Below are positions 1-9,309 of a stretch of DNA of 64,000 bases, in pieces. How positions within the stretch are numbered: the first letter of the stretch is position 1; the number at the start of each line of letters is the position of its first letter. Both the position numbers and the translations under genes were made by a program. The stretch is from Budorcas taxicolor (Eukaryota; Chordata; Mammalia; Artiodactyla; Bovidae). The stretch is taken from positions 101,611,567 to 101,675,566 of the forward strand of contig NC_068912.1 of NCBI RefSeq assembly GCF_023091745.1, given 5' to 3'. The notes under the pieces were generated by a model. It had not been told where the DNA came from, did no database searches, and saw only the letters and a list, made by a program, of their open reading frames with translations.

Positions 1-1076
1 GGGTTAGGTGAGAAGGTAGAGGAAGGAGGATCAGTCAAGTCTGCTGACTTGAACTGATCCAGGTTTGTGGACTGGGAATCGTGGGGCAGGCTATTCCCAG
101 TGGCTGACTGTATTTCCCAGAGTGGTTAGAGCCCACATGCTCTTCTGTAAGAGGAGCTTGCCCCTTCTCCATCTAAAGGTGGGGTACATGTCCCCGTCCC
201 TAAAATCTGGGTAGGTTAATACTGCCAAGAGAGTATAGCAGAAGTGATATTAAGTGATTTCTGAGGTTAGGTTAATAAAAGGTGATCCAGCTTCAATCTC
301 ACTGGCTGGAACATTTTGCGTTCATGCTTCCAGCTGCCACACTGTGAGCTATCATGCTCACAGGCCACACGGAGCAGCCATATGTAGGTGCTTTGGTTAC
401 AGCCCCAGCTGAGGTCCCTGCTGACAGCCAACATCAACCACCAGACGTGTGAATGAAGGAGCCAGGTGATCCCAGCTCCCAGCCACCAAGCCTTCCCAGC
501 TGGGGCCCCAGACAGGGTGAAGCAGACATAAGCCACCCGCTCTGTGTTCTGTCTGAATTCCTGACCCCCACAGACCATAAGCATCATGAAATGGTTGCTT
601 TAAACCCCTAAGCTTTGGGGTAATTTGTTTCTCTGCTCCCTTTGACAACCTTGGCTCTTCTGGGAGGAGGCTCCACCCGGTCCTTCAGGCAGGGACAAGG
701 AGGATGGGTTGGAGCAAGGGAGACATGCCTGAGCACAGTCTCAAGGTTGTCACCTTTCACACCTTGAGAGTCATAGGGAAGGTGGATGGCAACCCCAGGC
801 TGCACTTCTTGGGGAGCTGCCAGTCCCAGTCCCTGCTTCCATCACCCTGCTCTGAGGCTCCTCCCCTTTCCAGGTCCTCTTGTGCCTTTTTGAGACTTAA
901 GGCTCACTCTCCTCACATCTCCAGAAACAGAGCAAGAAGAGAAAGGCAGCACCATTCAGCCGGAGGAGCTGAGGACTGAAAGCCAGGTGGAGAATGGCAG
1001 CAGGGTCTTGCTGCCTGTGAGAGGCTGGGACCTGGTAGCCAGAACCCTGAGTGGAGGCCTCTGGCAGGTGGCTTAC
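1..1076 (-). other. RNF220: RNF220 intron, downstream side of the exon
   Basis: This is the beginning of the next RNF220 intron on the minus strand, starting with GTAAGC at 1076. Apart from a MaLR LTR at 105-630 it shows no exon, conserved-looking block or recognisable repeat. The open frames here on both strands lack splice sites and similarity, so I treat them as chance. Confidence 0.8.
105..630 (+). mobile_element. MLT1-type MaLR (ERVL-MaLR) solo LTR
   Basis: The stretch follows the typical MLT1 order: a TGxxxTATTTCCCAGA-like start, a middle with a run resembling CCAGCTGAGGTCCC and CCAGACGTGTGAATGA, and an end with AATTCCTGACCCCCACAGA, a CATCATGAAATGG tract and TTTGGGGTAATTTGTTT. It is an old non-autonomous retroviral-like LTR with no internal coding region. 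Orientation is plus; the exact subfamily and left edge are uncertain. Confidence 0.8.
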
Positions 1077-1209
1077 CTGGCGGGCAGCTGGGCCAGCTGC
1101 TCTAGTTCTTGCTCCATATGCTCCTGTAGCTCGCTGGGCCTCAGCAGGACCTGACAGATGGGGCAAATAGGGGCCTGGCTGTCAAACAGTGCTGCTGCCT
1201 TTTTCTTAC
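1077..1209 (-). CDS. RNF220: RNF220 internal coding exon (first exon after the large first coding exon)
   Basis: This exon encodes part of RNF220, a RING E3 ubiquitin ligase known to act on Sin3B, to stabilise beta-catenin and to modulate Gli signalling in the developing nervous system. Read on the minus strand, a pyrimidine tract and CACCAG acceptor (AG at 1211-1210) precede the exon, and a GTAAGC donor (1076-1071) follows it. The reading frame begins with two bases of a split codon, then gives KKKAAALFDSQAPICPIC, a short linker and a glutamate-rich amphipathic helix (ELQEHMEQELEQLAQLP). The CPIC knuckle and the following His look like a partial C2H2-type zinc site. I recognise this peptide from vertebrate RNF220. 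Length 133 is not a multiple of 3, so skipping it would shift the frame. The RING domain lies in later exons outside the window. The exon starts with GTAAGA, itself a near-perfect donor motif. Family identity is from memory; a protein search would settle it. Confidence 0.93.
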
Positions 1210-1624
1210 CTGGTGAGAGAAGGAGAGACAGACATATAAGCTGGGCTATACGTGGAGAGAAACGCCACATCCCAATCCTCCACCCCAAGCCTCTGCTGCC
1301 TCCTAGGGCTTCTTGGCCTGGAGGAAGGGCGAGCCTGAGGGTCTCAGAGCCCATGAACATTATTCCGCTTTGCGGCTCCAGAGGCTGTGGCCGTGCACAG
1401 CACCTCCTCAGCCAGCTGCCCCTCTCGGAAATCTATCAGGACACAATCAATGCTCTGTGCAATCAAACCTTGATCACTTCATTTCACACGTTAGTGAAGC
1501 AGGTCTTGGTTTAATCACAGTGTCACCCGGAATATCCAGGGCCCCCGCGTCACTCCTTTCCTCGCTGCTTTCACACTTTCCAAAGCAGAAGGAAGAAAAG
1601 AGGGAGAAAAGGGATCGTTCCTGC

Positions 1625-1745
1625 AGTCATTCAACAAACATTGTCTGATGTCTGTGCTGAACCAGGCCTAGTGCACAGCAGTGGGGACACAGATCTAGTC
1701 CCTGCCCTGAGGTACTCACAGTTGGGTGGGAAAGACCGAAAAGGA
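1625..1745 (-). repeat. L2 3' fragment (LINE2)
   Basis: The block begins with TCATTCAACAAACATT, followed by a diverged 'tgctgaaccaggcc' and 'gtccctgccctgaggtactcacag', which is the reverse complement of the L2 3' tail. It is ancient and non-coding. Confidence 0.6.
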
Positions 1746-2003
1746 CCAGGGTAGCATTCTCTCCCAGCCCCTCTCTTTTCCCCATGCTCCTTTCCATGGC
1801 CTCTCCTCTCCTCTCTCTGCCTATGGGACCATCTTGTGTATTCTTACTGGCTCTCACTCCCACCTGTGCCCTGCTGACATCCATTTCTCTGCCCCAGATC
1901 CCTCCCATGTTCTCCAGACCCCTATAGCCAAATACTTAATGGACACCAATGCCTGAATGTCCTACAAGAACCTCAAACTCAACCATCTAGAATCGAATAC
2001 TTA
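1746..2003. other. Intronic sequence, nothing recognised
   Basis: Pyrimidine-rich unique sequence. I see no repeat family, exon or distinctive motif cluster. The stretch 1210-1624 immediately upstream of the RNF220 acceptor is likewise featureless. Confidence 0.5.
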
Positions 2004-2256
2004 GACTTCATTGGTGGTCCAGTGGTTAAGAATCCACCTTCCAAGGCAGGGGACACAGGTTTGATCCCTGGTCTGGAAAGATCCCATATGCTGGTGAGCA
2101 ACCAAGCCTGTGCACCACAACTACTGAGCCCATGTGCCCTAGAGCCCAGCTCAGCAACAAGAGAAGCCACCGCGATGAGAAGCCTGTGCACAGCTAGAGA
2201 GCAGCCCCTGCTCGCCACAAGAGAAAGTCCATGTGCGACAGCAAAGACCCAGTGCT
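2004..2256 (+). mobile_element. CHR-2-type tRNA-Glu-derived SINE
   Basis: The head (GACTTCATTGGTGGTCCAG through GTTTGATCCCTGG) carries the tRNA-Glu A-box and B-box (GGTTTGATCCC), the RNA polymerase III promoter of this cetartiodactyl SINE class. The body has the characteristic 'caaccaagcctgtgcaccacaact' and 'gaagcctgtgcac' phrases. The A-rich AAATAAAT tail is missing, so the 3' end is degenerate. Confidence 0.8.
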
Positions 2257-2911
2257 CTTCTCAGTGAAAGACGCCTGCATTCACTTGGTCACTCAAGCCA
2301 GCAACCTTCACTTTGCCCTCGGCCCCTTCCTTGCTTTACTCCCCCTCCCACATTCATTTAACCACCAAGTCCTGTCCATTCTGCTTCAGGATTCCTGGAA
2401 TCTACATTCTCCCAGTTCAGGTCTCACTCCTCACTCGGCTAACCTCACTGGCTGCTGTGAGTCTAGCAGATTCTGAGCTTTCCCCTCCAAAATGCCCTTC
2501 AAATTGTGTGCCCTCAATACACAAGCACACGTGGATCTAGCACTGGCTATACTGACTTGGGGGCCCCCTGGGAGCCTAAACTCTGTCCCTGATGGTAACC
2601 AGAGCTCACTGTGCTAGGAAGGGGCCTGAAGTTTGCCTAGTGCACTTCATGGGATTCCTAAACTCCCACCCTTGCCACTTTGCCCAGCCAATGCTCCCCT
2701 AGCCTTTGCTTATAGGCACAGGGTTGAGGAGCTCTATTCATCTAGAAACATCCCTATCCATGTAAACTCTGATTGTAGGAAGGAATGCTTCTTTAGCTTA
2801 AGGTCAGATCTTTCTCCCTGCCTCTTCTTTCCTCTGATGCTTGGAGAGAGTCAAAATCAGCTTTTAGAGAGATAAAGTCCACACCAGTGATGACTAAGAT
2901 AGTTGACTGGG
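2257..2911. other. Intronic sequence, nothing recognised
   Basis: Unique, moderately pyrimidine-rich sequence without a recognised repeat family or exon-like splice-site pairing. Confidence 0.4.
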
Positions 2912-2930
2912 TAGGGTTGCCAGATTAAAT

Positions 2931-3057
2931 ACAAAATGCCCAGTTGAATTTCACATAAACAATATTATTTTTAGTGTAAGTTTTCCATGGCAAAAGGGGG
3001 AAACTTATACTAAAAATAATATTAATTGTTTATGTGAAATTCAACTGGGCATTTTGT
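2931..3057. repeat. Near-perfect inverted repeat (53/57-nt arms, 17-nt spacer)
   Basis: Arm 2931-2983 pairs with arm 3001-3057. By eye the arms differ by one substitution and one 4-base insertion (TTAA/TAAT) in the right arm. The spacer 2984-3000 is CATGG and a G-run. The two arms share private differences from the diverged true distal arm of the same transposon, so this is a later inverted duplication rather than the original palindrome. Confidence 0.9.
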
Positions 3058-3363
3058 AGCTTCCCTGATAGCTCATTGGTAAAGAATCCACCTGCAATGC
3101 AGGAGACCCTGGTTCGATTCCTGGGTTGGGATGCTGGAAAAGGGATAGGCTACCCACTCCAGTATTCTTGGGCTTCCCTTGTGGTTTAGCTGGTAAAGAA
3201 TCCACCTGCAATGCAGGAGGCCTGGGTTTGATGCCTGGGTTAGGAAGATCCCTCTGGAGAAGGGAAAGGCTACCTGGTGCAGTATTCTGGCCTGGAGAAT
3301 TTCAGGGACTGTATAGTCCAGGGGGTCACAAAGAGTCGGACACGATTGAGTGACTTTCACTTT
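3058..3363 (+). mobile_element. Bov-tA SINE with two tRNA-Glu heads
   Basis: Two successive tRNA-Glu-like heads (each with 'GGTAAAGAATCCACCTGCAA' and a GGTT(C/T)GAT box) are followed by the BovA body ending GGACACGATTGAGTGACTTTCAC. This tandem-head form matches the Bov-tA2/3 type. It sits directly after the inverted duplication within the palindromic transposon. Confidence 0.9.
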
Positions 3364-3481
3364 AGTATGTCTCAACTATTGCACAGGACATACTTATGTT
3401 AAAAGTTATTCATTGTTTTTCTAGAATTCAAATTTACCTGAATGTCTTATATTTTTATTTGCTAGGTCTAGCAACCCTATG

Positions 3482-4179
3482 TCTGAGGGAGTTTCCCATT
3501 TAGGCTGAACACAAGAACCTATCTCCTTTTGACACAAGAGTATAGCTCTCCTGGATGCCCAGACTAGATCAACTGAGAGCTCAGAGGAGGGAGTGATTCA
3601 TCCCAGATATGTGTTTTGAGAAGTGGAAAAAGAGAAGGCTTAACCAAAGAAACAAAATTTAAGATGCGCCTAAGAATTCCAGGCAGAGAATGGGAGCAAA
3701 GTGATGAATGAATGAATGATTGAGTTGTGAGCTTCTTGTGGGCTGGACTATTTCTTAGTCATCTTTTAGTTTATAGACAGTTGAAGAAAGACCTGGCATA
3801 GATTAGATTCTCAGTGATGAAACAAAATAGTGGAGAAGACGAAGGGAAGGAAGAGAGGTAGAAATGAAGAGCTGATTGTCCCAGAAGCCAGATGACCTTT
3901 GCAGAACTGGGATGTCTGCTCTGGAGGCTTTGTGTGTGGCAGGGTCAGGTAGGGGTGGCTCTAGTCAGTGGGGCTAGGTCTCTGAGGAGGGGAAGGGGTC
4001 TACTGATCATATGCCCTGGGAGCTGTGCCCCAGATATTCAGGGGACAGCTGAAAGGCAGCTCTGAGTAAAAAAGGCAGATGTGGCCCTGGTCTAGGAGTA
4101 GGGAGGTGAGGATTCTAGACTCATTCTATAATAATCTTCATTCAGCCAGAGAATCTCAGAGGTGAGTGAGACCCTAGAA
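3482..4179. other. Intronic sequence, nothing recognised
   Basis: Unique sequence with a short (GAAT)n-like run at about 3705-3720. No exon or clear repeat family. Confidence 0.4.
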
Positions 4180-4255
4180 ATTCTTCAAGCCATTATCTTT
4201 ATTTTACAGATGGGGAAACTGAGGCTCAGAACTGGGCAGGGACCCCTCTACTTGG
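4180..4255 (+). repeat. MIR core fragment
   Basis: Contains 'TTATTTTACAGATGGGGAAACTGAGGCTCAGA' in shortened form, the diagnostic MIR core region, in plus orientation. Confidence 0.75.
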
Positions 4256-4257
4256 CT

Positions 4258-4400
4258 CATGATCTCATTGCTTCATTTACTTACTCATTCATCAAATATT
4301 TATCAAACAATTATTCTATGTCATGTATTATTCTAGGAGAAATGGGCTCAGAGATAAAGAAAACACAGTCTTGGCCTCAAGAAGATCACAAACCAGCGAG
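4258..4400 (-). repeat. L2 3' fragment
   Basis: 'ACTCATTCATCAAATATTTATC' (shortened here), followed by a diverged 'tctatgtcatgtattattctagg' and 'cttggcctcaagaagatcacaaac', matches the reverse complement of the L2 tail. Confidence 0.65.
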
Positions 4401-5059
4401 AAAACTGGAAAAGAAGGTCAGTGACTGCAGTCCGTGCAGCCTTAGTCAGGGCTGAGGGAGGCAGGAATGGGTGCTTGTGGTGGTGGTGGGTGGCGGGGGA
4501 GCAGGAAGGGGCCAGAGGAGGGTGGTAATGCTTGCTGGCAGGCATGGAGGGTGACTAAGGGACAACTGACAAGGCTGTTGAAATCGAGCATTGAGGTAGG
4601 GGCTGGGACAGAAGGGGGAAATGGTGAGAGACGAGAATAGAGAAAGGTTAGGACCTAGGACATGAGGTCAGAGCTGAGGTGGAAATATCAGGGTTTCAGC
4701 CCCCTCCGCCTGGGGTACCATGTGTGGTTCTTAGGGCTGCCAGAGCCCCAGTTCCTCCCTCTGCACCTGGAAGCAGGCATTAGCATTCCCATATATCTGT
4801 GCTCAGTTCATCTGCTTTCCTGCCACAGGGATCTTCTACTTTTCCCAGCTTGGCCTCAGTTCCTCTTCCTGGCTTCCAACTTCAGGAAGATCAGTCACAG
4901 GGATCAGCCTGGGTACCCCGCAGCCTCCGGCCTGCATCCCATCCCCATGTTCTCAGGGGGTGCCAGCATGGCCGTGGGCACCCTGCTTCCCCTCTGCCGT
5001 TGTGTTCCCTATAATTTTATATTGAGACCTGTGGTCATGACGTGGGTTTTACTGCACTA
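4401..5059. other. Intronic sequence with short GGT run
   Basis: Apart from a short G/GT-rich run at about 4476-4500 and general pyrimidine richness, no element is recognised. Confidence 0.4.
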
Positions 5060-5235
5060 ACGACATGGCCTGCCCAGGTTTAATGACAAAATCCATACTC
5101 TGGCCCTGGGCCTGCTCCTCGTTTGCATAATTCCCAGAATACAGCTCCCTGAAGCTTTTGACCTGGGCCATTACAGTGGCCATAAAACGGGCCATAAAAC
5201 CGCTGGGGATGGCCCAGAGGAGGAGGCTGTGGGCC
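5060..5235. promoter_or_regulatory. Candidate conserved noncoding block with duplicated CCATAAA sites
   Basis: This low-repeat stretch contains GTTTGCATAATTCC (POU/octamer-like) at about 5120 and a direct 11-bp repeat GGCCATAAAAC at 5178-5188 and 5190-5200, spaced 12 bp apart. CCATAAA is the core bound by CDX and posterior HOX proteins. No TE family is recognised. Function as an enhancer is inference; no alignment was available. Confidence 0.35.
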
Positions 5236-5714
5236 TTTGGGGGTGGGAAGGCACTGTTCAACCCCCTACTCTTCCGAGGCATCCTCGGGCTCTCCTTCCA
5301 CAGTTTCCAGAATCTGGGAAGTCCATCTCAGACTGGAGAGGCCTCCAGAAATCCTTAGTCCAGCTGCCCATCTGATGCAGGAATGCCTTCTCCAACACCG
5401 CTGCCAGCATCGCAGGTAGGCAAACCAGCCCAGCAGGGGCAGGCTGTCAGAAAGCATCTTCTCCTTGAGCATTCTTCACTCCAGCCGGTGGCCCCCTACC
5501 CCTGAGCCCACCAAAGCTCTCCGCCACAGGTGGGTCCAGGTCAGACGTGCTAGGTTGAATCCCATTCCCTCTTCAGGAAGCCTAGTTCCCCAGGGAGGTC
5601 AGGAGCCAGGCTGAGCAGCATCGTGGGGAGACGTGGGCAGCATGAGGGGCTGGGGACAGGGACTGGGACGGGCTGTCAGTGCTAAAGATGATGAATGGGG
5701 GAGGTGAGGCGGGA

Positions 5715-6070
5715 GGCCGGGTGTTATCGGCAGTGGATGGCGGTGCGGGCGCTCGCCGCTTCTGCTAATCCCCGGGCGCTGCCTCAGCCCTTGCACTGAT
5801 AACGAGGAAATGGGACTGACAACAATTTTTAGCTGAGAGATTCTTCACCAAAATGCCAGGCGGCCGGAGGTCTGACAGCGCCTGATTGAGAGTGTGAGTG
5901 TGTCGAGGGGGAGGCGCGCGGCCCCCTCCCCTCCCATGCAAAGATGGATCGCTCATTCCGCCTCCCGTCCACATTCATTACCGCACCTACCGCCCGCCAC
6001 CCCACCGCCGCCGCCGCCGCTGCCACCGCCGCTGCCGCTGCCACCGCCGCTGTGCCTGCCACCTCCACTT
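5715..6070. promoter_or_regulatory. CpG-rich candidate regulatory block with GCC/GCT triplet tract
   Basis: The most CpG-dense part of the window. A left part (5715-5890) looks like a conserved element with opposed GATA cores (TTATC 5724-5728, GATAA 5798-5802) and a unique CAACAATTTTTAGCTGAGAG core. A right part (about 5990-6055) is a CCG/CTG triplet-rich tract. It could be an intronic CpG island, enhancer or alternative RNF220 promoter. The alanine/proline-rich open frames through it on both strands are by-products of the triplets. No TATA box or clear first-exon donor could be assigned. Confidence 0.45.
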
Positions 6071-6890
6071 CTCCGCCTGCCACAGGTATCCCCCCAGCAA
6101 GAGGAGAAACGGCGGCAGAGGGGCCTGGCCCTACCCACAGTCTAACACAGGGCACCGCAGGCTCAGGAAGCAGAATGTCAGGGCTAAGACAGGCCCTGCC
6201 TGGAGGCTCCGTAGGGGTGGGACCTCCAGAGGGTCCCTTCCCCTTTTTGGGGTAGCTCCCCACCAGAAAACAGCCAGGCTCCACCAGAAAGTGACTGCCT
6301 GTGGTTGTGAGTGGGGACAGGCCTGCTGAGGAGCAGCCTGCGAGACAAGTAGCTTTCCCTGGCCTGGGCCAGGCCGCAGCCAGTCCAGGCCTCAAGCCTT
6401 GGATCAAGGCCTCAGGTACCTGGGGTCCCAGATCAGCCCTCTGCTGCCCCCCTCTGTTGGGAACTGCTGGCCACTGGGAGCAGGCAGCTCAGGGGCTGGG
6501 CTGCTACTTCTCTGCCATCCTTCCCATCATCCATGGTGAGGCCTGGTGCAGAACTGGGCCCTGGAGGATGAGGGTCCCATTCAAAGAGAAAGCCCACTCT
6601 TCCTCAGTCACTAACCCACGTCCCGCCCTGCAACTCCCCACTCTGCGATCGCCTCTCCAGCTTGGCCCGTTTGGTTTCGCCCCAGTTCTGTTGCCTGTGG
6701 GTTCCATTCTTTCCTCTCTGCTTGTTTAAAGAGCAAACCCCAACCTCATCATCTTTTCTCCACAGGACACAAAAGGCAGAGTTTGACTGCCTGGTGTCTG
6801 ATTTAAGAATGGGGAGGGTTAAAATGAGGGGGAGGCTAACTGTAATGATATATGGCAATAGAGGCTGGAACTTTCAGGAGTACCTATGTG
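6071..6890. other. GC-rich intronic sequence, nothing recognised
   Basis: Follows the CpG-rich block. No TE family or splice-flanked open frame could be supported, despite overlapping long frames on both strands. Confidence 0.4.
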
Positions 6891-7092
6891 GGGTTTCCCT
6901 GGTAGTCCAGTAGTTAGGAATCTGCCTTCCAGTGCAGGGGACGTGGGTTTGATCCCTGGTGGGGGAACGAAGATCCCACATACCTTGGGGCAATGAAGCC
7001 CGCCAGCCACAACTACAGAACCCACACGCTGCCGCGAAGGATCAGTGTATGCCACAACTAAGACGCAACACAGCCAAATAAATAATAAAAAG
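6891..7092 (+). mobile_element. CHR-2-type SINE with A-rich tail
   Basis: tRNA-Glu-like head (TTTCCCTGGTAGTCCAG, GGGTTTGATCCCTGG) and body 'gcaatgaagcccgc...gacgcaacacagcc', ending in an AAATAAATAATAAAAAG tail. A short TG/TA-rich run (7093-7140) follows, probably derived from tail expansion. Confidence 0.85.
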
Positions 7093-7199
7093 AGTACGTG
7101 TATGTATACAAGTGTGTTTGTATATACACACATGTGTGACCTGCCCTTCCCCTCTTGCTGTCCCAGTAGAAGAGCTTCCACTTCCCAATGACCAAGAGT

Positions 7200-7345
7200 C
7201 TTTGAGCAGGATTGCCTCTTATTAGCTGTGAGACCTTGGGAAAATCACTTAACACTTCTGAGTTGGAGATTCTTCTTGAAACAAGGATGATAATAACTTA
7301 CTCAGCACCTTTGTGAGGTTCTAGTTAAATCAGGGCTGTGTGCAA
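7200..7345 (-). repeat. MIR fragment
   Basis: 'TGTGAGACCTTGGGAAAATC', 'ggatgataataact' and 'tttgtgaggttctagttaaat' follow the order of the reverse-complement MIR core and 3' half. Confidence 0.75.
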
Positions 7346-7604
7346 GAGATGAGTCACCATTATCTCTAGTAAGAACCTGGCACAGTGTTGCTGTTTGTGT
7401 CTGTATCTACCCCATCCTGACACCAGACTGGCCTTGCTCTGTATTCAGCCTCCTTCCCTGCTATGATCAAGATTGTGTACCACTCAGTAGGCACCTTGGG
7501 CCTTTCAGCTTCCATGGAGCTACTTCTTCATAGCCATCCATACCCACATTCTATTTACTTGTTTGTTTGTCAATATAACCATTCACCCATTTATCCATTA
7601 TCTG

Positions 7605-7855
7605 CCCCCTAATAATAATAACTGTTTATGGAAGGTTACTGTATGTTAGGCTACAGGTTAATGCTGCATCTATTTTATTTCATTTAATCTTTACAACAGT
7701 CTTGTGAAGTAGGTATAATCTATTTGTATCATATAGATGAGGAAAATGGAGCTCAGAACAATGAAATGACACAGCTGGAAGGTTCAGAGCAAAGATTTAA
7801 ATCTAAGTCTGTCTGACTTCAAAGCCAGTGCTCTTAACCACTGCACAATACCTGG
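7605..7855 (+). repeat. MIR, nearly full length
   Basis: From 'aataataactgtttatgg' through 'catttaatctttacaacag', 'gatgaggaaaatggagctcag' and 'ccagtgctcttaaccactgc', the full MIR order is present in plus orientation. It lies tail-to-tail with the MIR at 7200-7345. Confidence 0.85.
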
Positions 7856-7984
7856 CTACCTACCTACCTAGCCTATCACCTAGGTTATGATTCAATAATC
7901 ATTGACAAATGTCAACGAGTACCAAGATGGGTCTGCTACAGTATGGATGCCATGCAATAATGAACACATACTCTCTGCCCTCAG

Positions 7985-8800
7985 GGAGGTTAGTCACTAA
8001 TTGTGGATAGAGACATTCAACAAATATCCCCAGCATGGTCTTAGAACAAGGGAAGGACATAGAACTATGGGAGTAGACTATCTTGCCTGGGAGGTAAAAG
8101 CAGTGATTTTTAAGCAAAGCCTTGAAGGATGAGTGGGAACCAGTTCAAGCAATGATAGTGGAGGAGTAGTGATCCATAGTACGTAGAAAACAGCATGTTT
8201 GAAGGTACAGAAATAAAGCCTCAGTGAAGAACTGAAAAGGGTTCAATGTGGCTGGAGCAGCGAGGGGCAGAGTACTGAGAGCTGATGATAGGCCAGATCC
8301 CAGAGGACTTTCCACTATATTAAGGATTTTGGCTAATTATTAATTTTTAACATACAGGGAGAAGTCATTGAAGAATTTTAAGTAGGGGAGTGACATCTCA
8401 GACTTTCATCCTAAAAAGATCATTCTAACTGCAAATCAGAGAAAGATCTAAGGGGATAAGAGAAAGTGCAGGAAGATCATCTAGGGGGTTATCTCCCTAA
8501 CTGAGGTGAGACATGATGGTGACCTGCTTTAGCTAGATGATACGGACGATGATGAGATGAACAGAAGCAGGTGGACTGGACATGGGGGTTCAAGGACAGA
8601 GAGGAATCAAGGATGGCTCCAAGCTGTCTGCCTTGAACAGCTGCTAGGTGGTAGACCATTTACTGACTTGTGGAACAGGAGGAAGGGCAGTAGGCTTGAT
8701 AAGGAAGAAAATGATGAGCTCTGTTTTGGATGAACTTAGTTTGAGGAACGATTAAGACATACTCCGTGAAAATGCTGAGTAGGCACTATATGTGAGCCAG
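7985..8800 (-). repeat. L2 (LINE2), ORF2 3' part, decayed
   Basis: Long stretch matching the reverse complement of L2: 'attcaacaaatat', 'aagccttgaaggatgagtggg', 'aatgtggctggagcag', 'agtcattgaagaattttaagtaggggagtgacat', 'gatggctccaagctgtctg'. It corresponds to the 3' part of ORF2 and the UTR, with no intact frame. Confidence 0.75.
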
Positions 8801-8859
8801 AGCTAGAAGGATAGAACTGGAAATGCTGACATGTAGATAAGGACTGAAATTCACCAGCA

Positions 8860-8925
8860 CTGCATCCTTTGTGCCTTGAATAATGTCTTGCACATGGTAA
8901 ATACTCAACAAAAGTTTTAAGAGTA
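8860..8925 (+). repeat. L2 3' tail fragment
   Basis: 'TTGAATAATGTCTTGCACAT' and 'ggtaaatactcaacaaaagttt' match the L2 3' terminus ('cacatagtaggtgctcaataaatg'). Confidence 0.5.
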
Positions 8926-9309
8926 GGGGAGATCACCTAGGGCGAGAGGGCACAGTAAGAAGAGGCTGAGGAATTCCAACACGTAGAAGAAGTTTTAGTC
9001 ACTGAAGACTAAAAACAGCCAAGAGGAGGATGAAAACAAGGTGATGTCATCAAACGCAAGAAGGGAAGGGTGAGTGGGGAGCATGGTCCATAGGGTTGCG
9101 TGCTGCTGAGAGGTTAAGAACATAAGGCATGCAAAGTGTCTCTTCCACCCATCGAGTCCACAGTACAACCATCTACCCCACCTCATCCAGCCAAGCCACC
9201 ACTCTCCCCTCTCACTCGTCTGCTTCCTCCTTCTCTTCTCTCCAGAAAACCGTGATTGGTGCCTCTGTGAGCGTGGGACAGGAAGAGTTAACCTGCTGAC
9301 AGACGGCAT

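Larger units (their letters stand above)
2912..3481 (+). mobile_element. Palindromic MER53-like DNA transposon, interrupted by inverted duplication and SINE
   Basis: The ends TAGGGTTGC (2912-2920) and GCAACCCTA (3471-3479) form terminal inverted repeats, and the interior resembles the palindromic non-autonomous element MER53. The genuine distal arm lies at about 3364-3481 and is strongly diverged from the proximal arm. Between them sit an almost identical inverted copy of the proximal arm (3001-3057) and a Bov-tA SINE (3058-3363). The family name is from memory; the palindromic structure is directly visible. Confidence 0.65.

Noticed and set aside
105..630. Possible complete endogenous retrovirus
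   Set aside because: Only a solo MaLR-type LTR is visible; no gag, pol or env-like coding sequence flanks it.
5829..6407. 192-codon minus-strand Ala/Val/Gly-rich open frame
   Set aside because: The repeat-rich part is simply the translated GCC/GCT triplet tract; similar long frames exist in several phases on both strands there.
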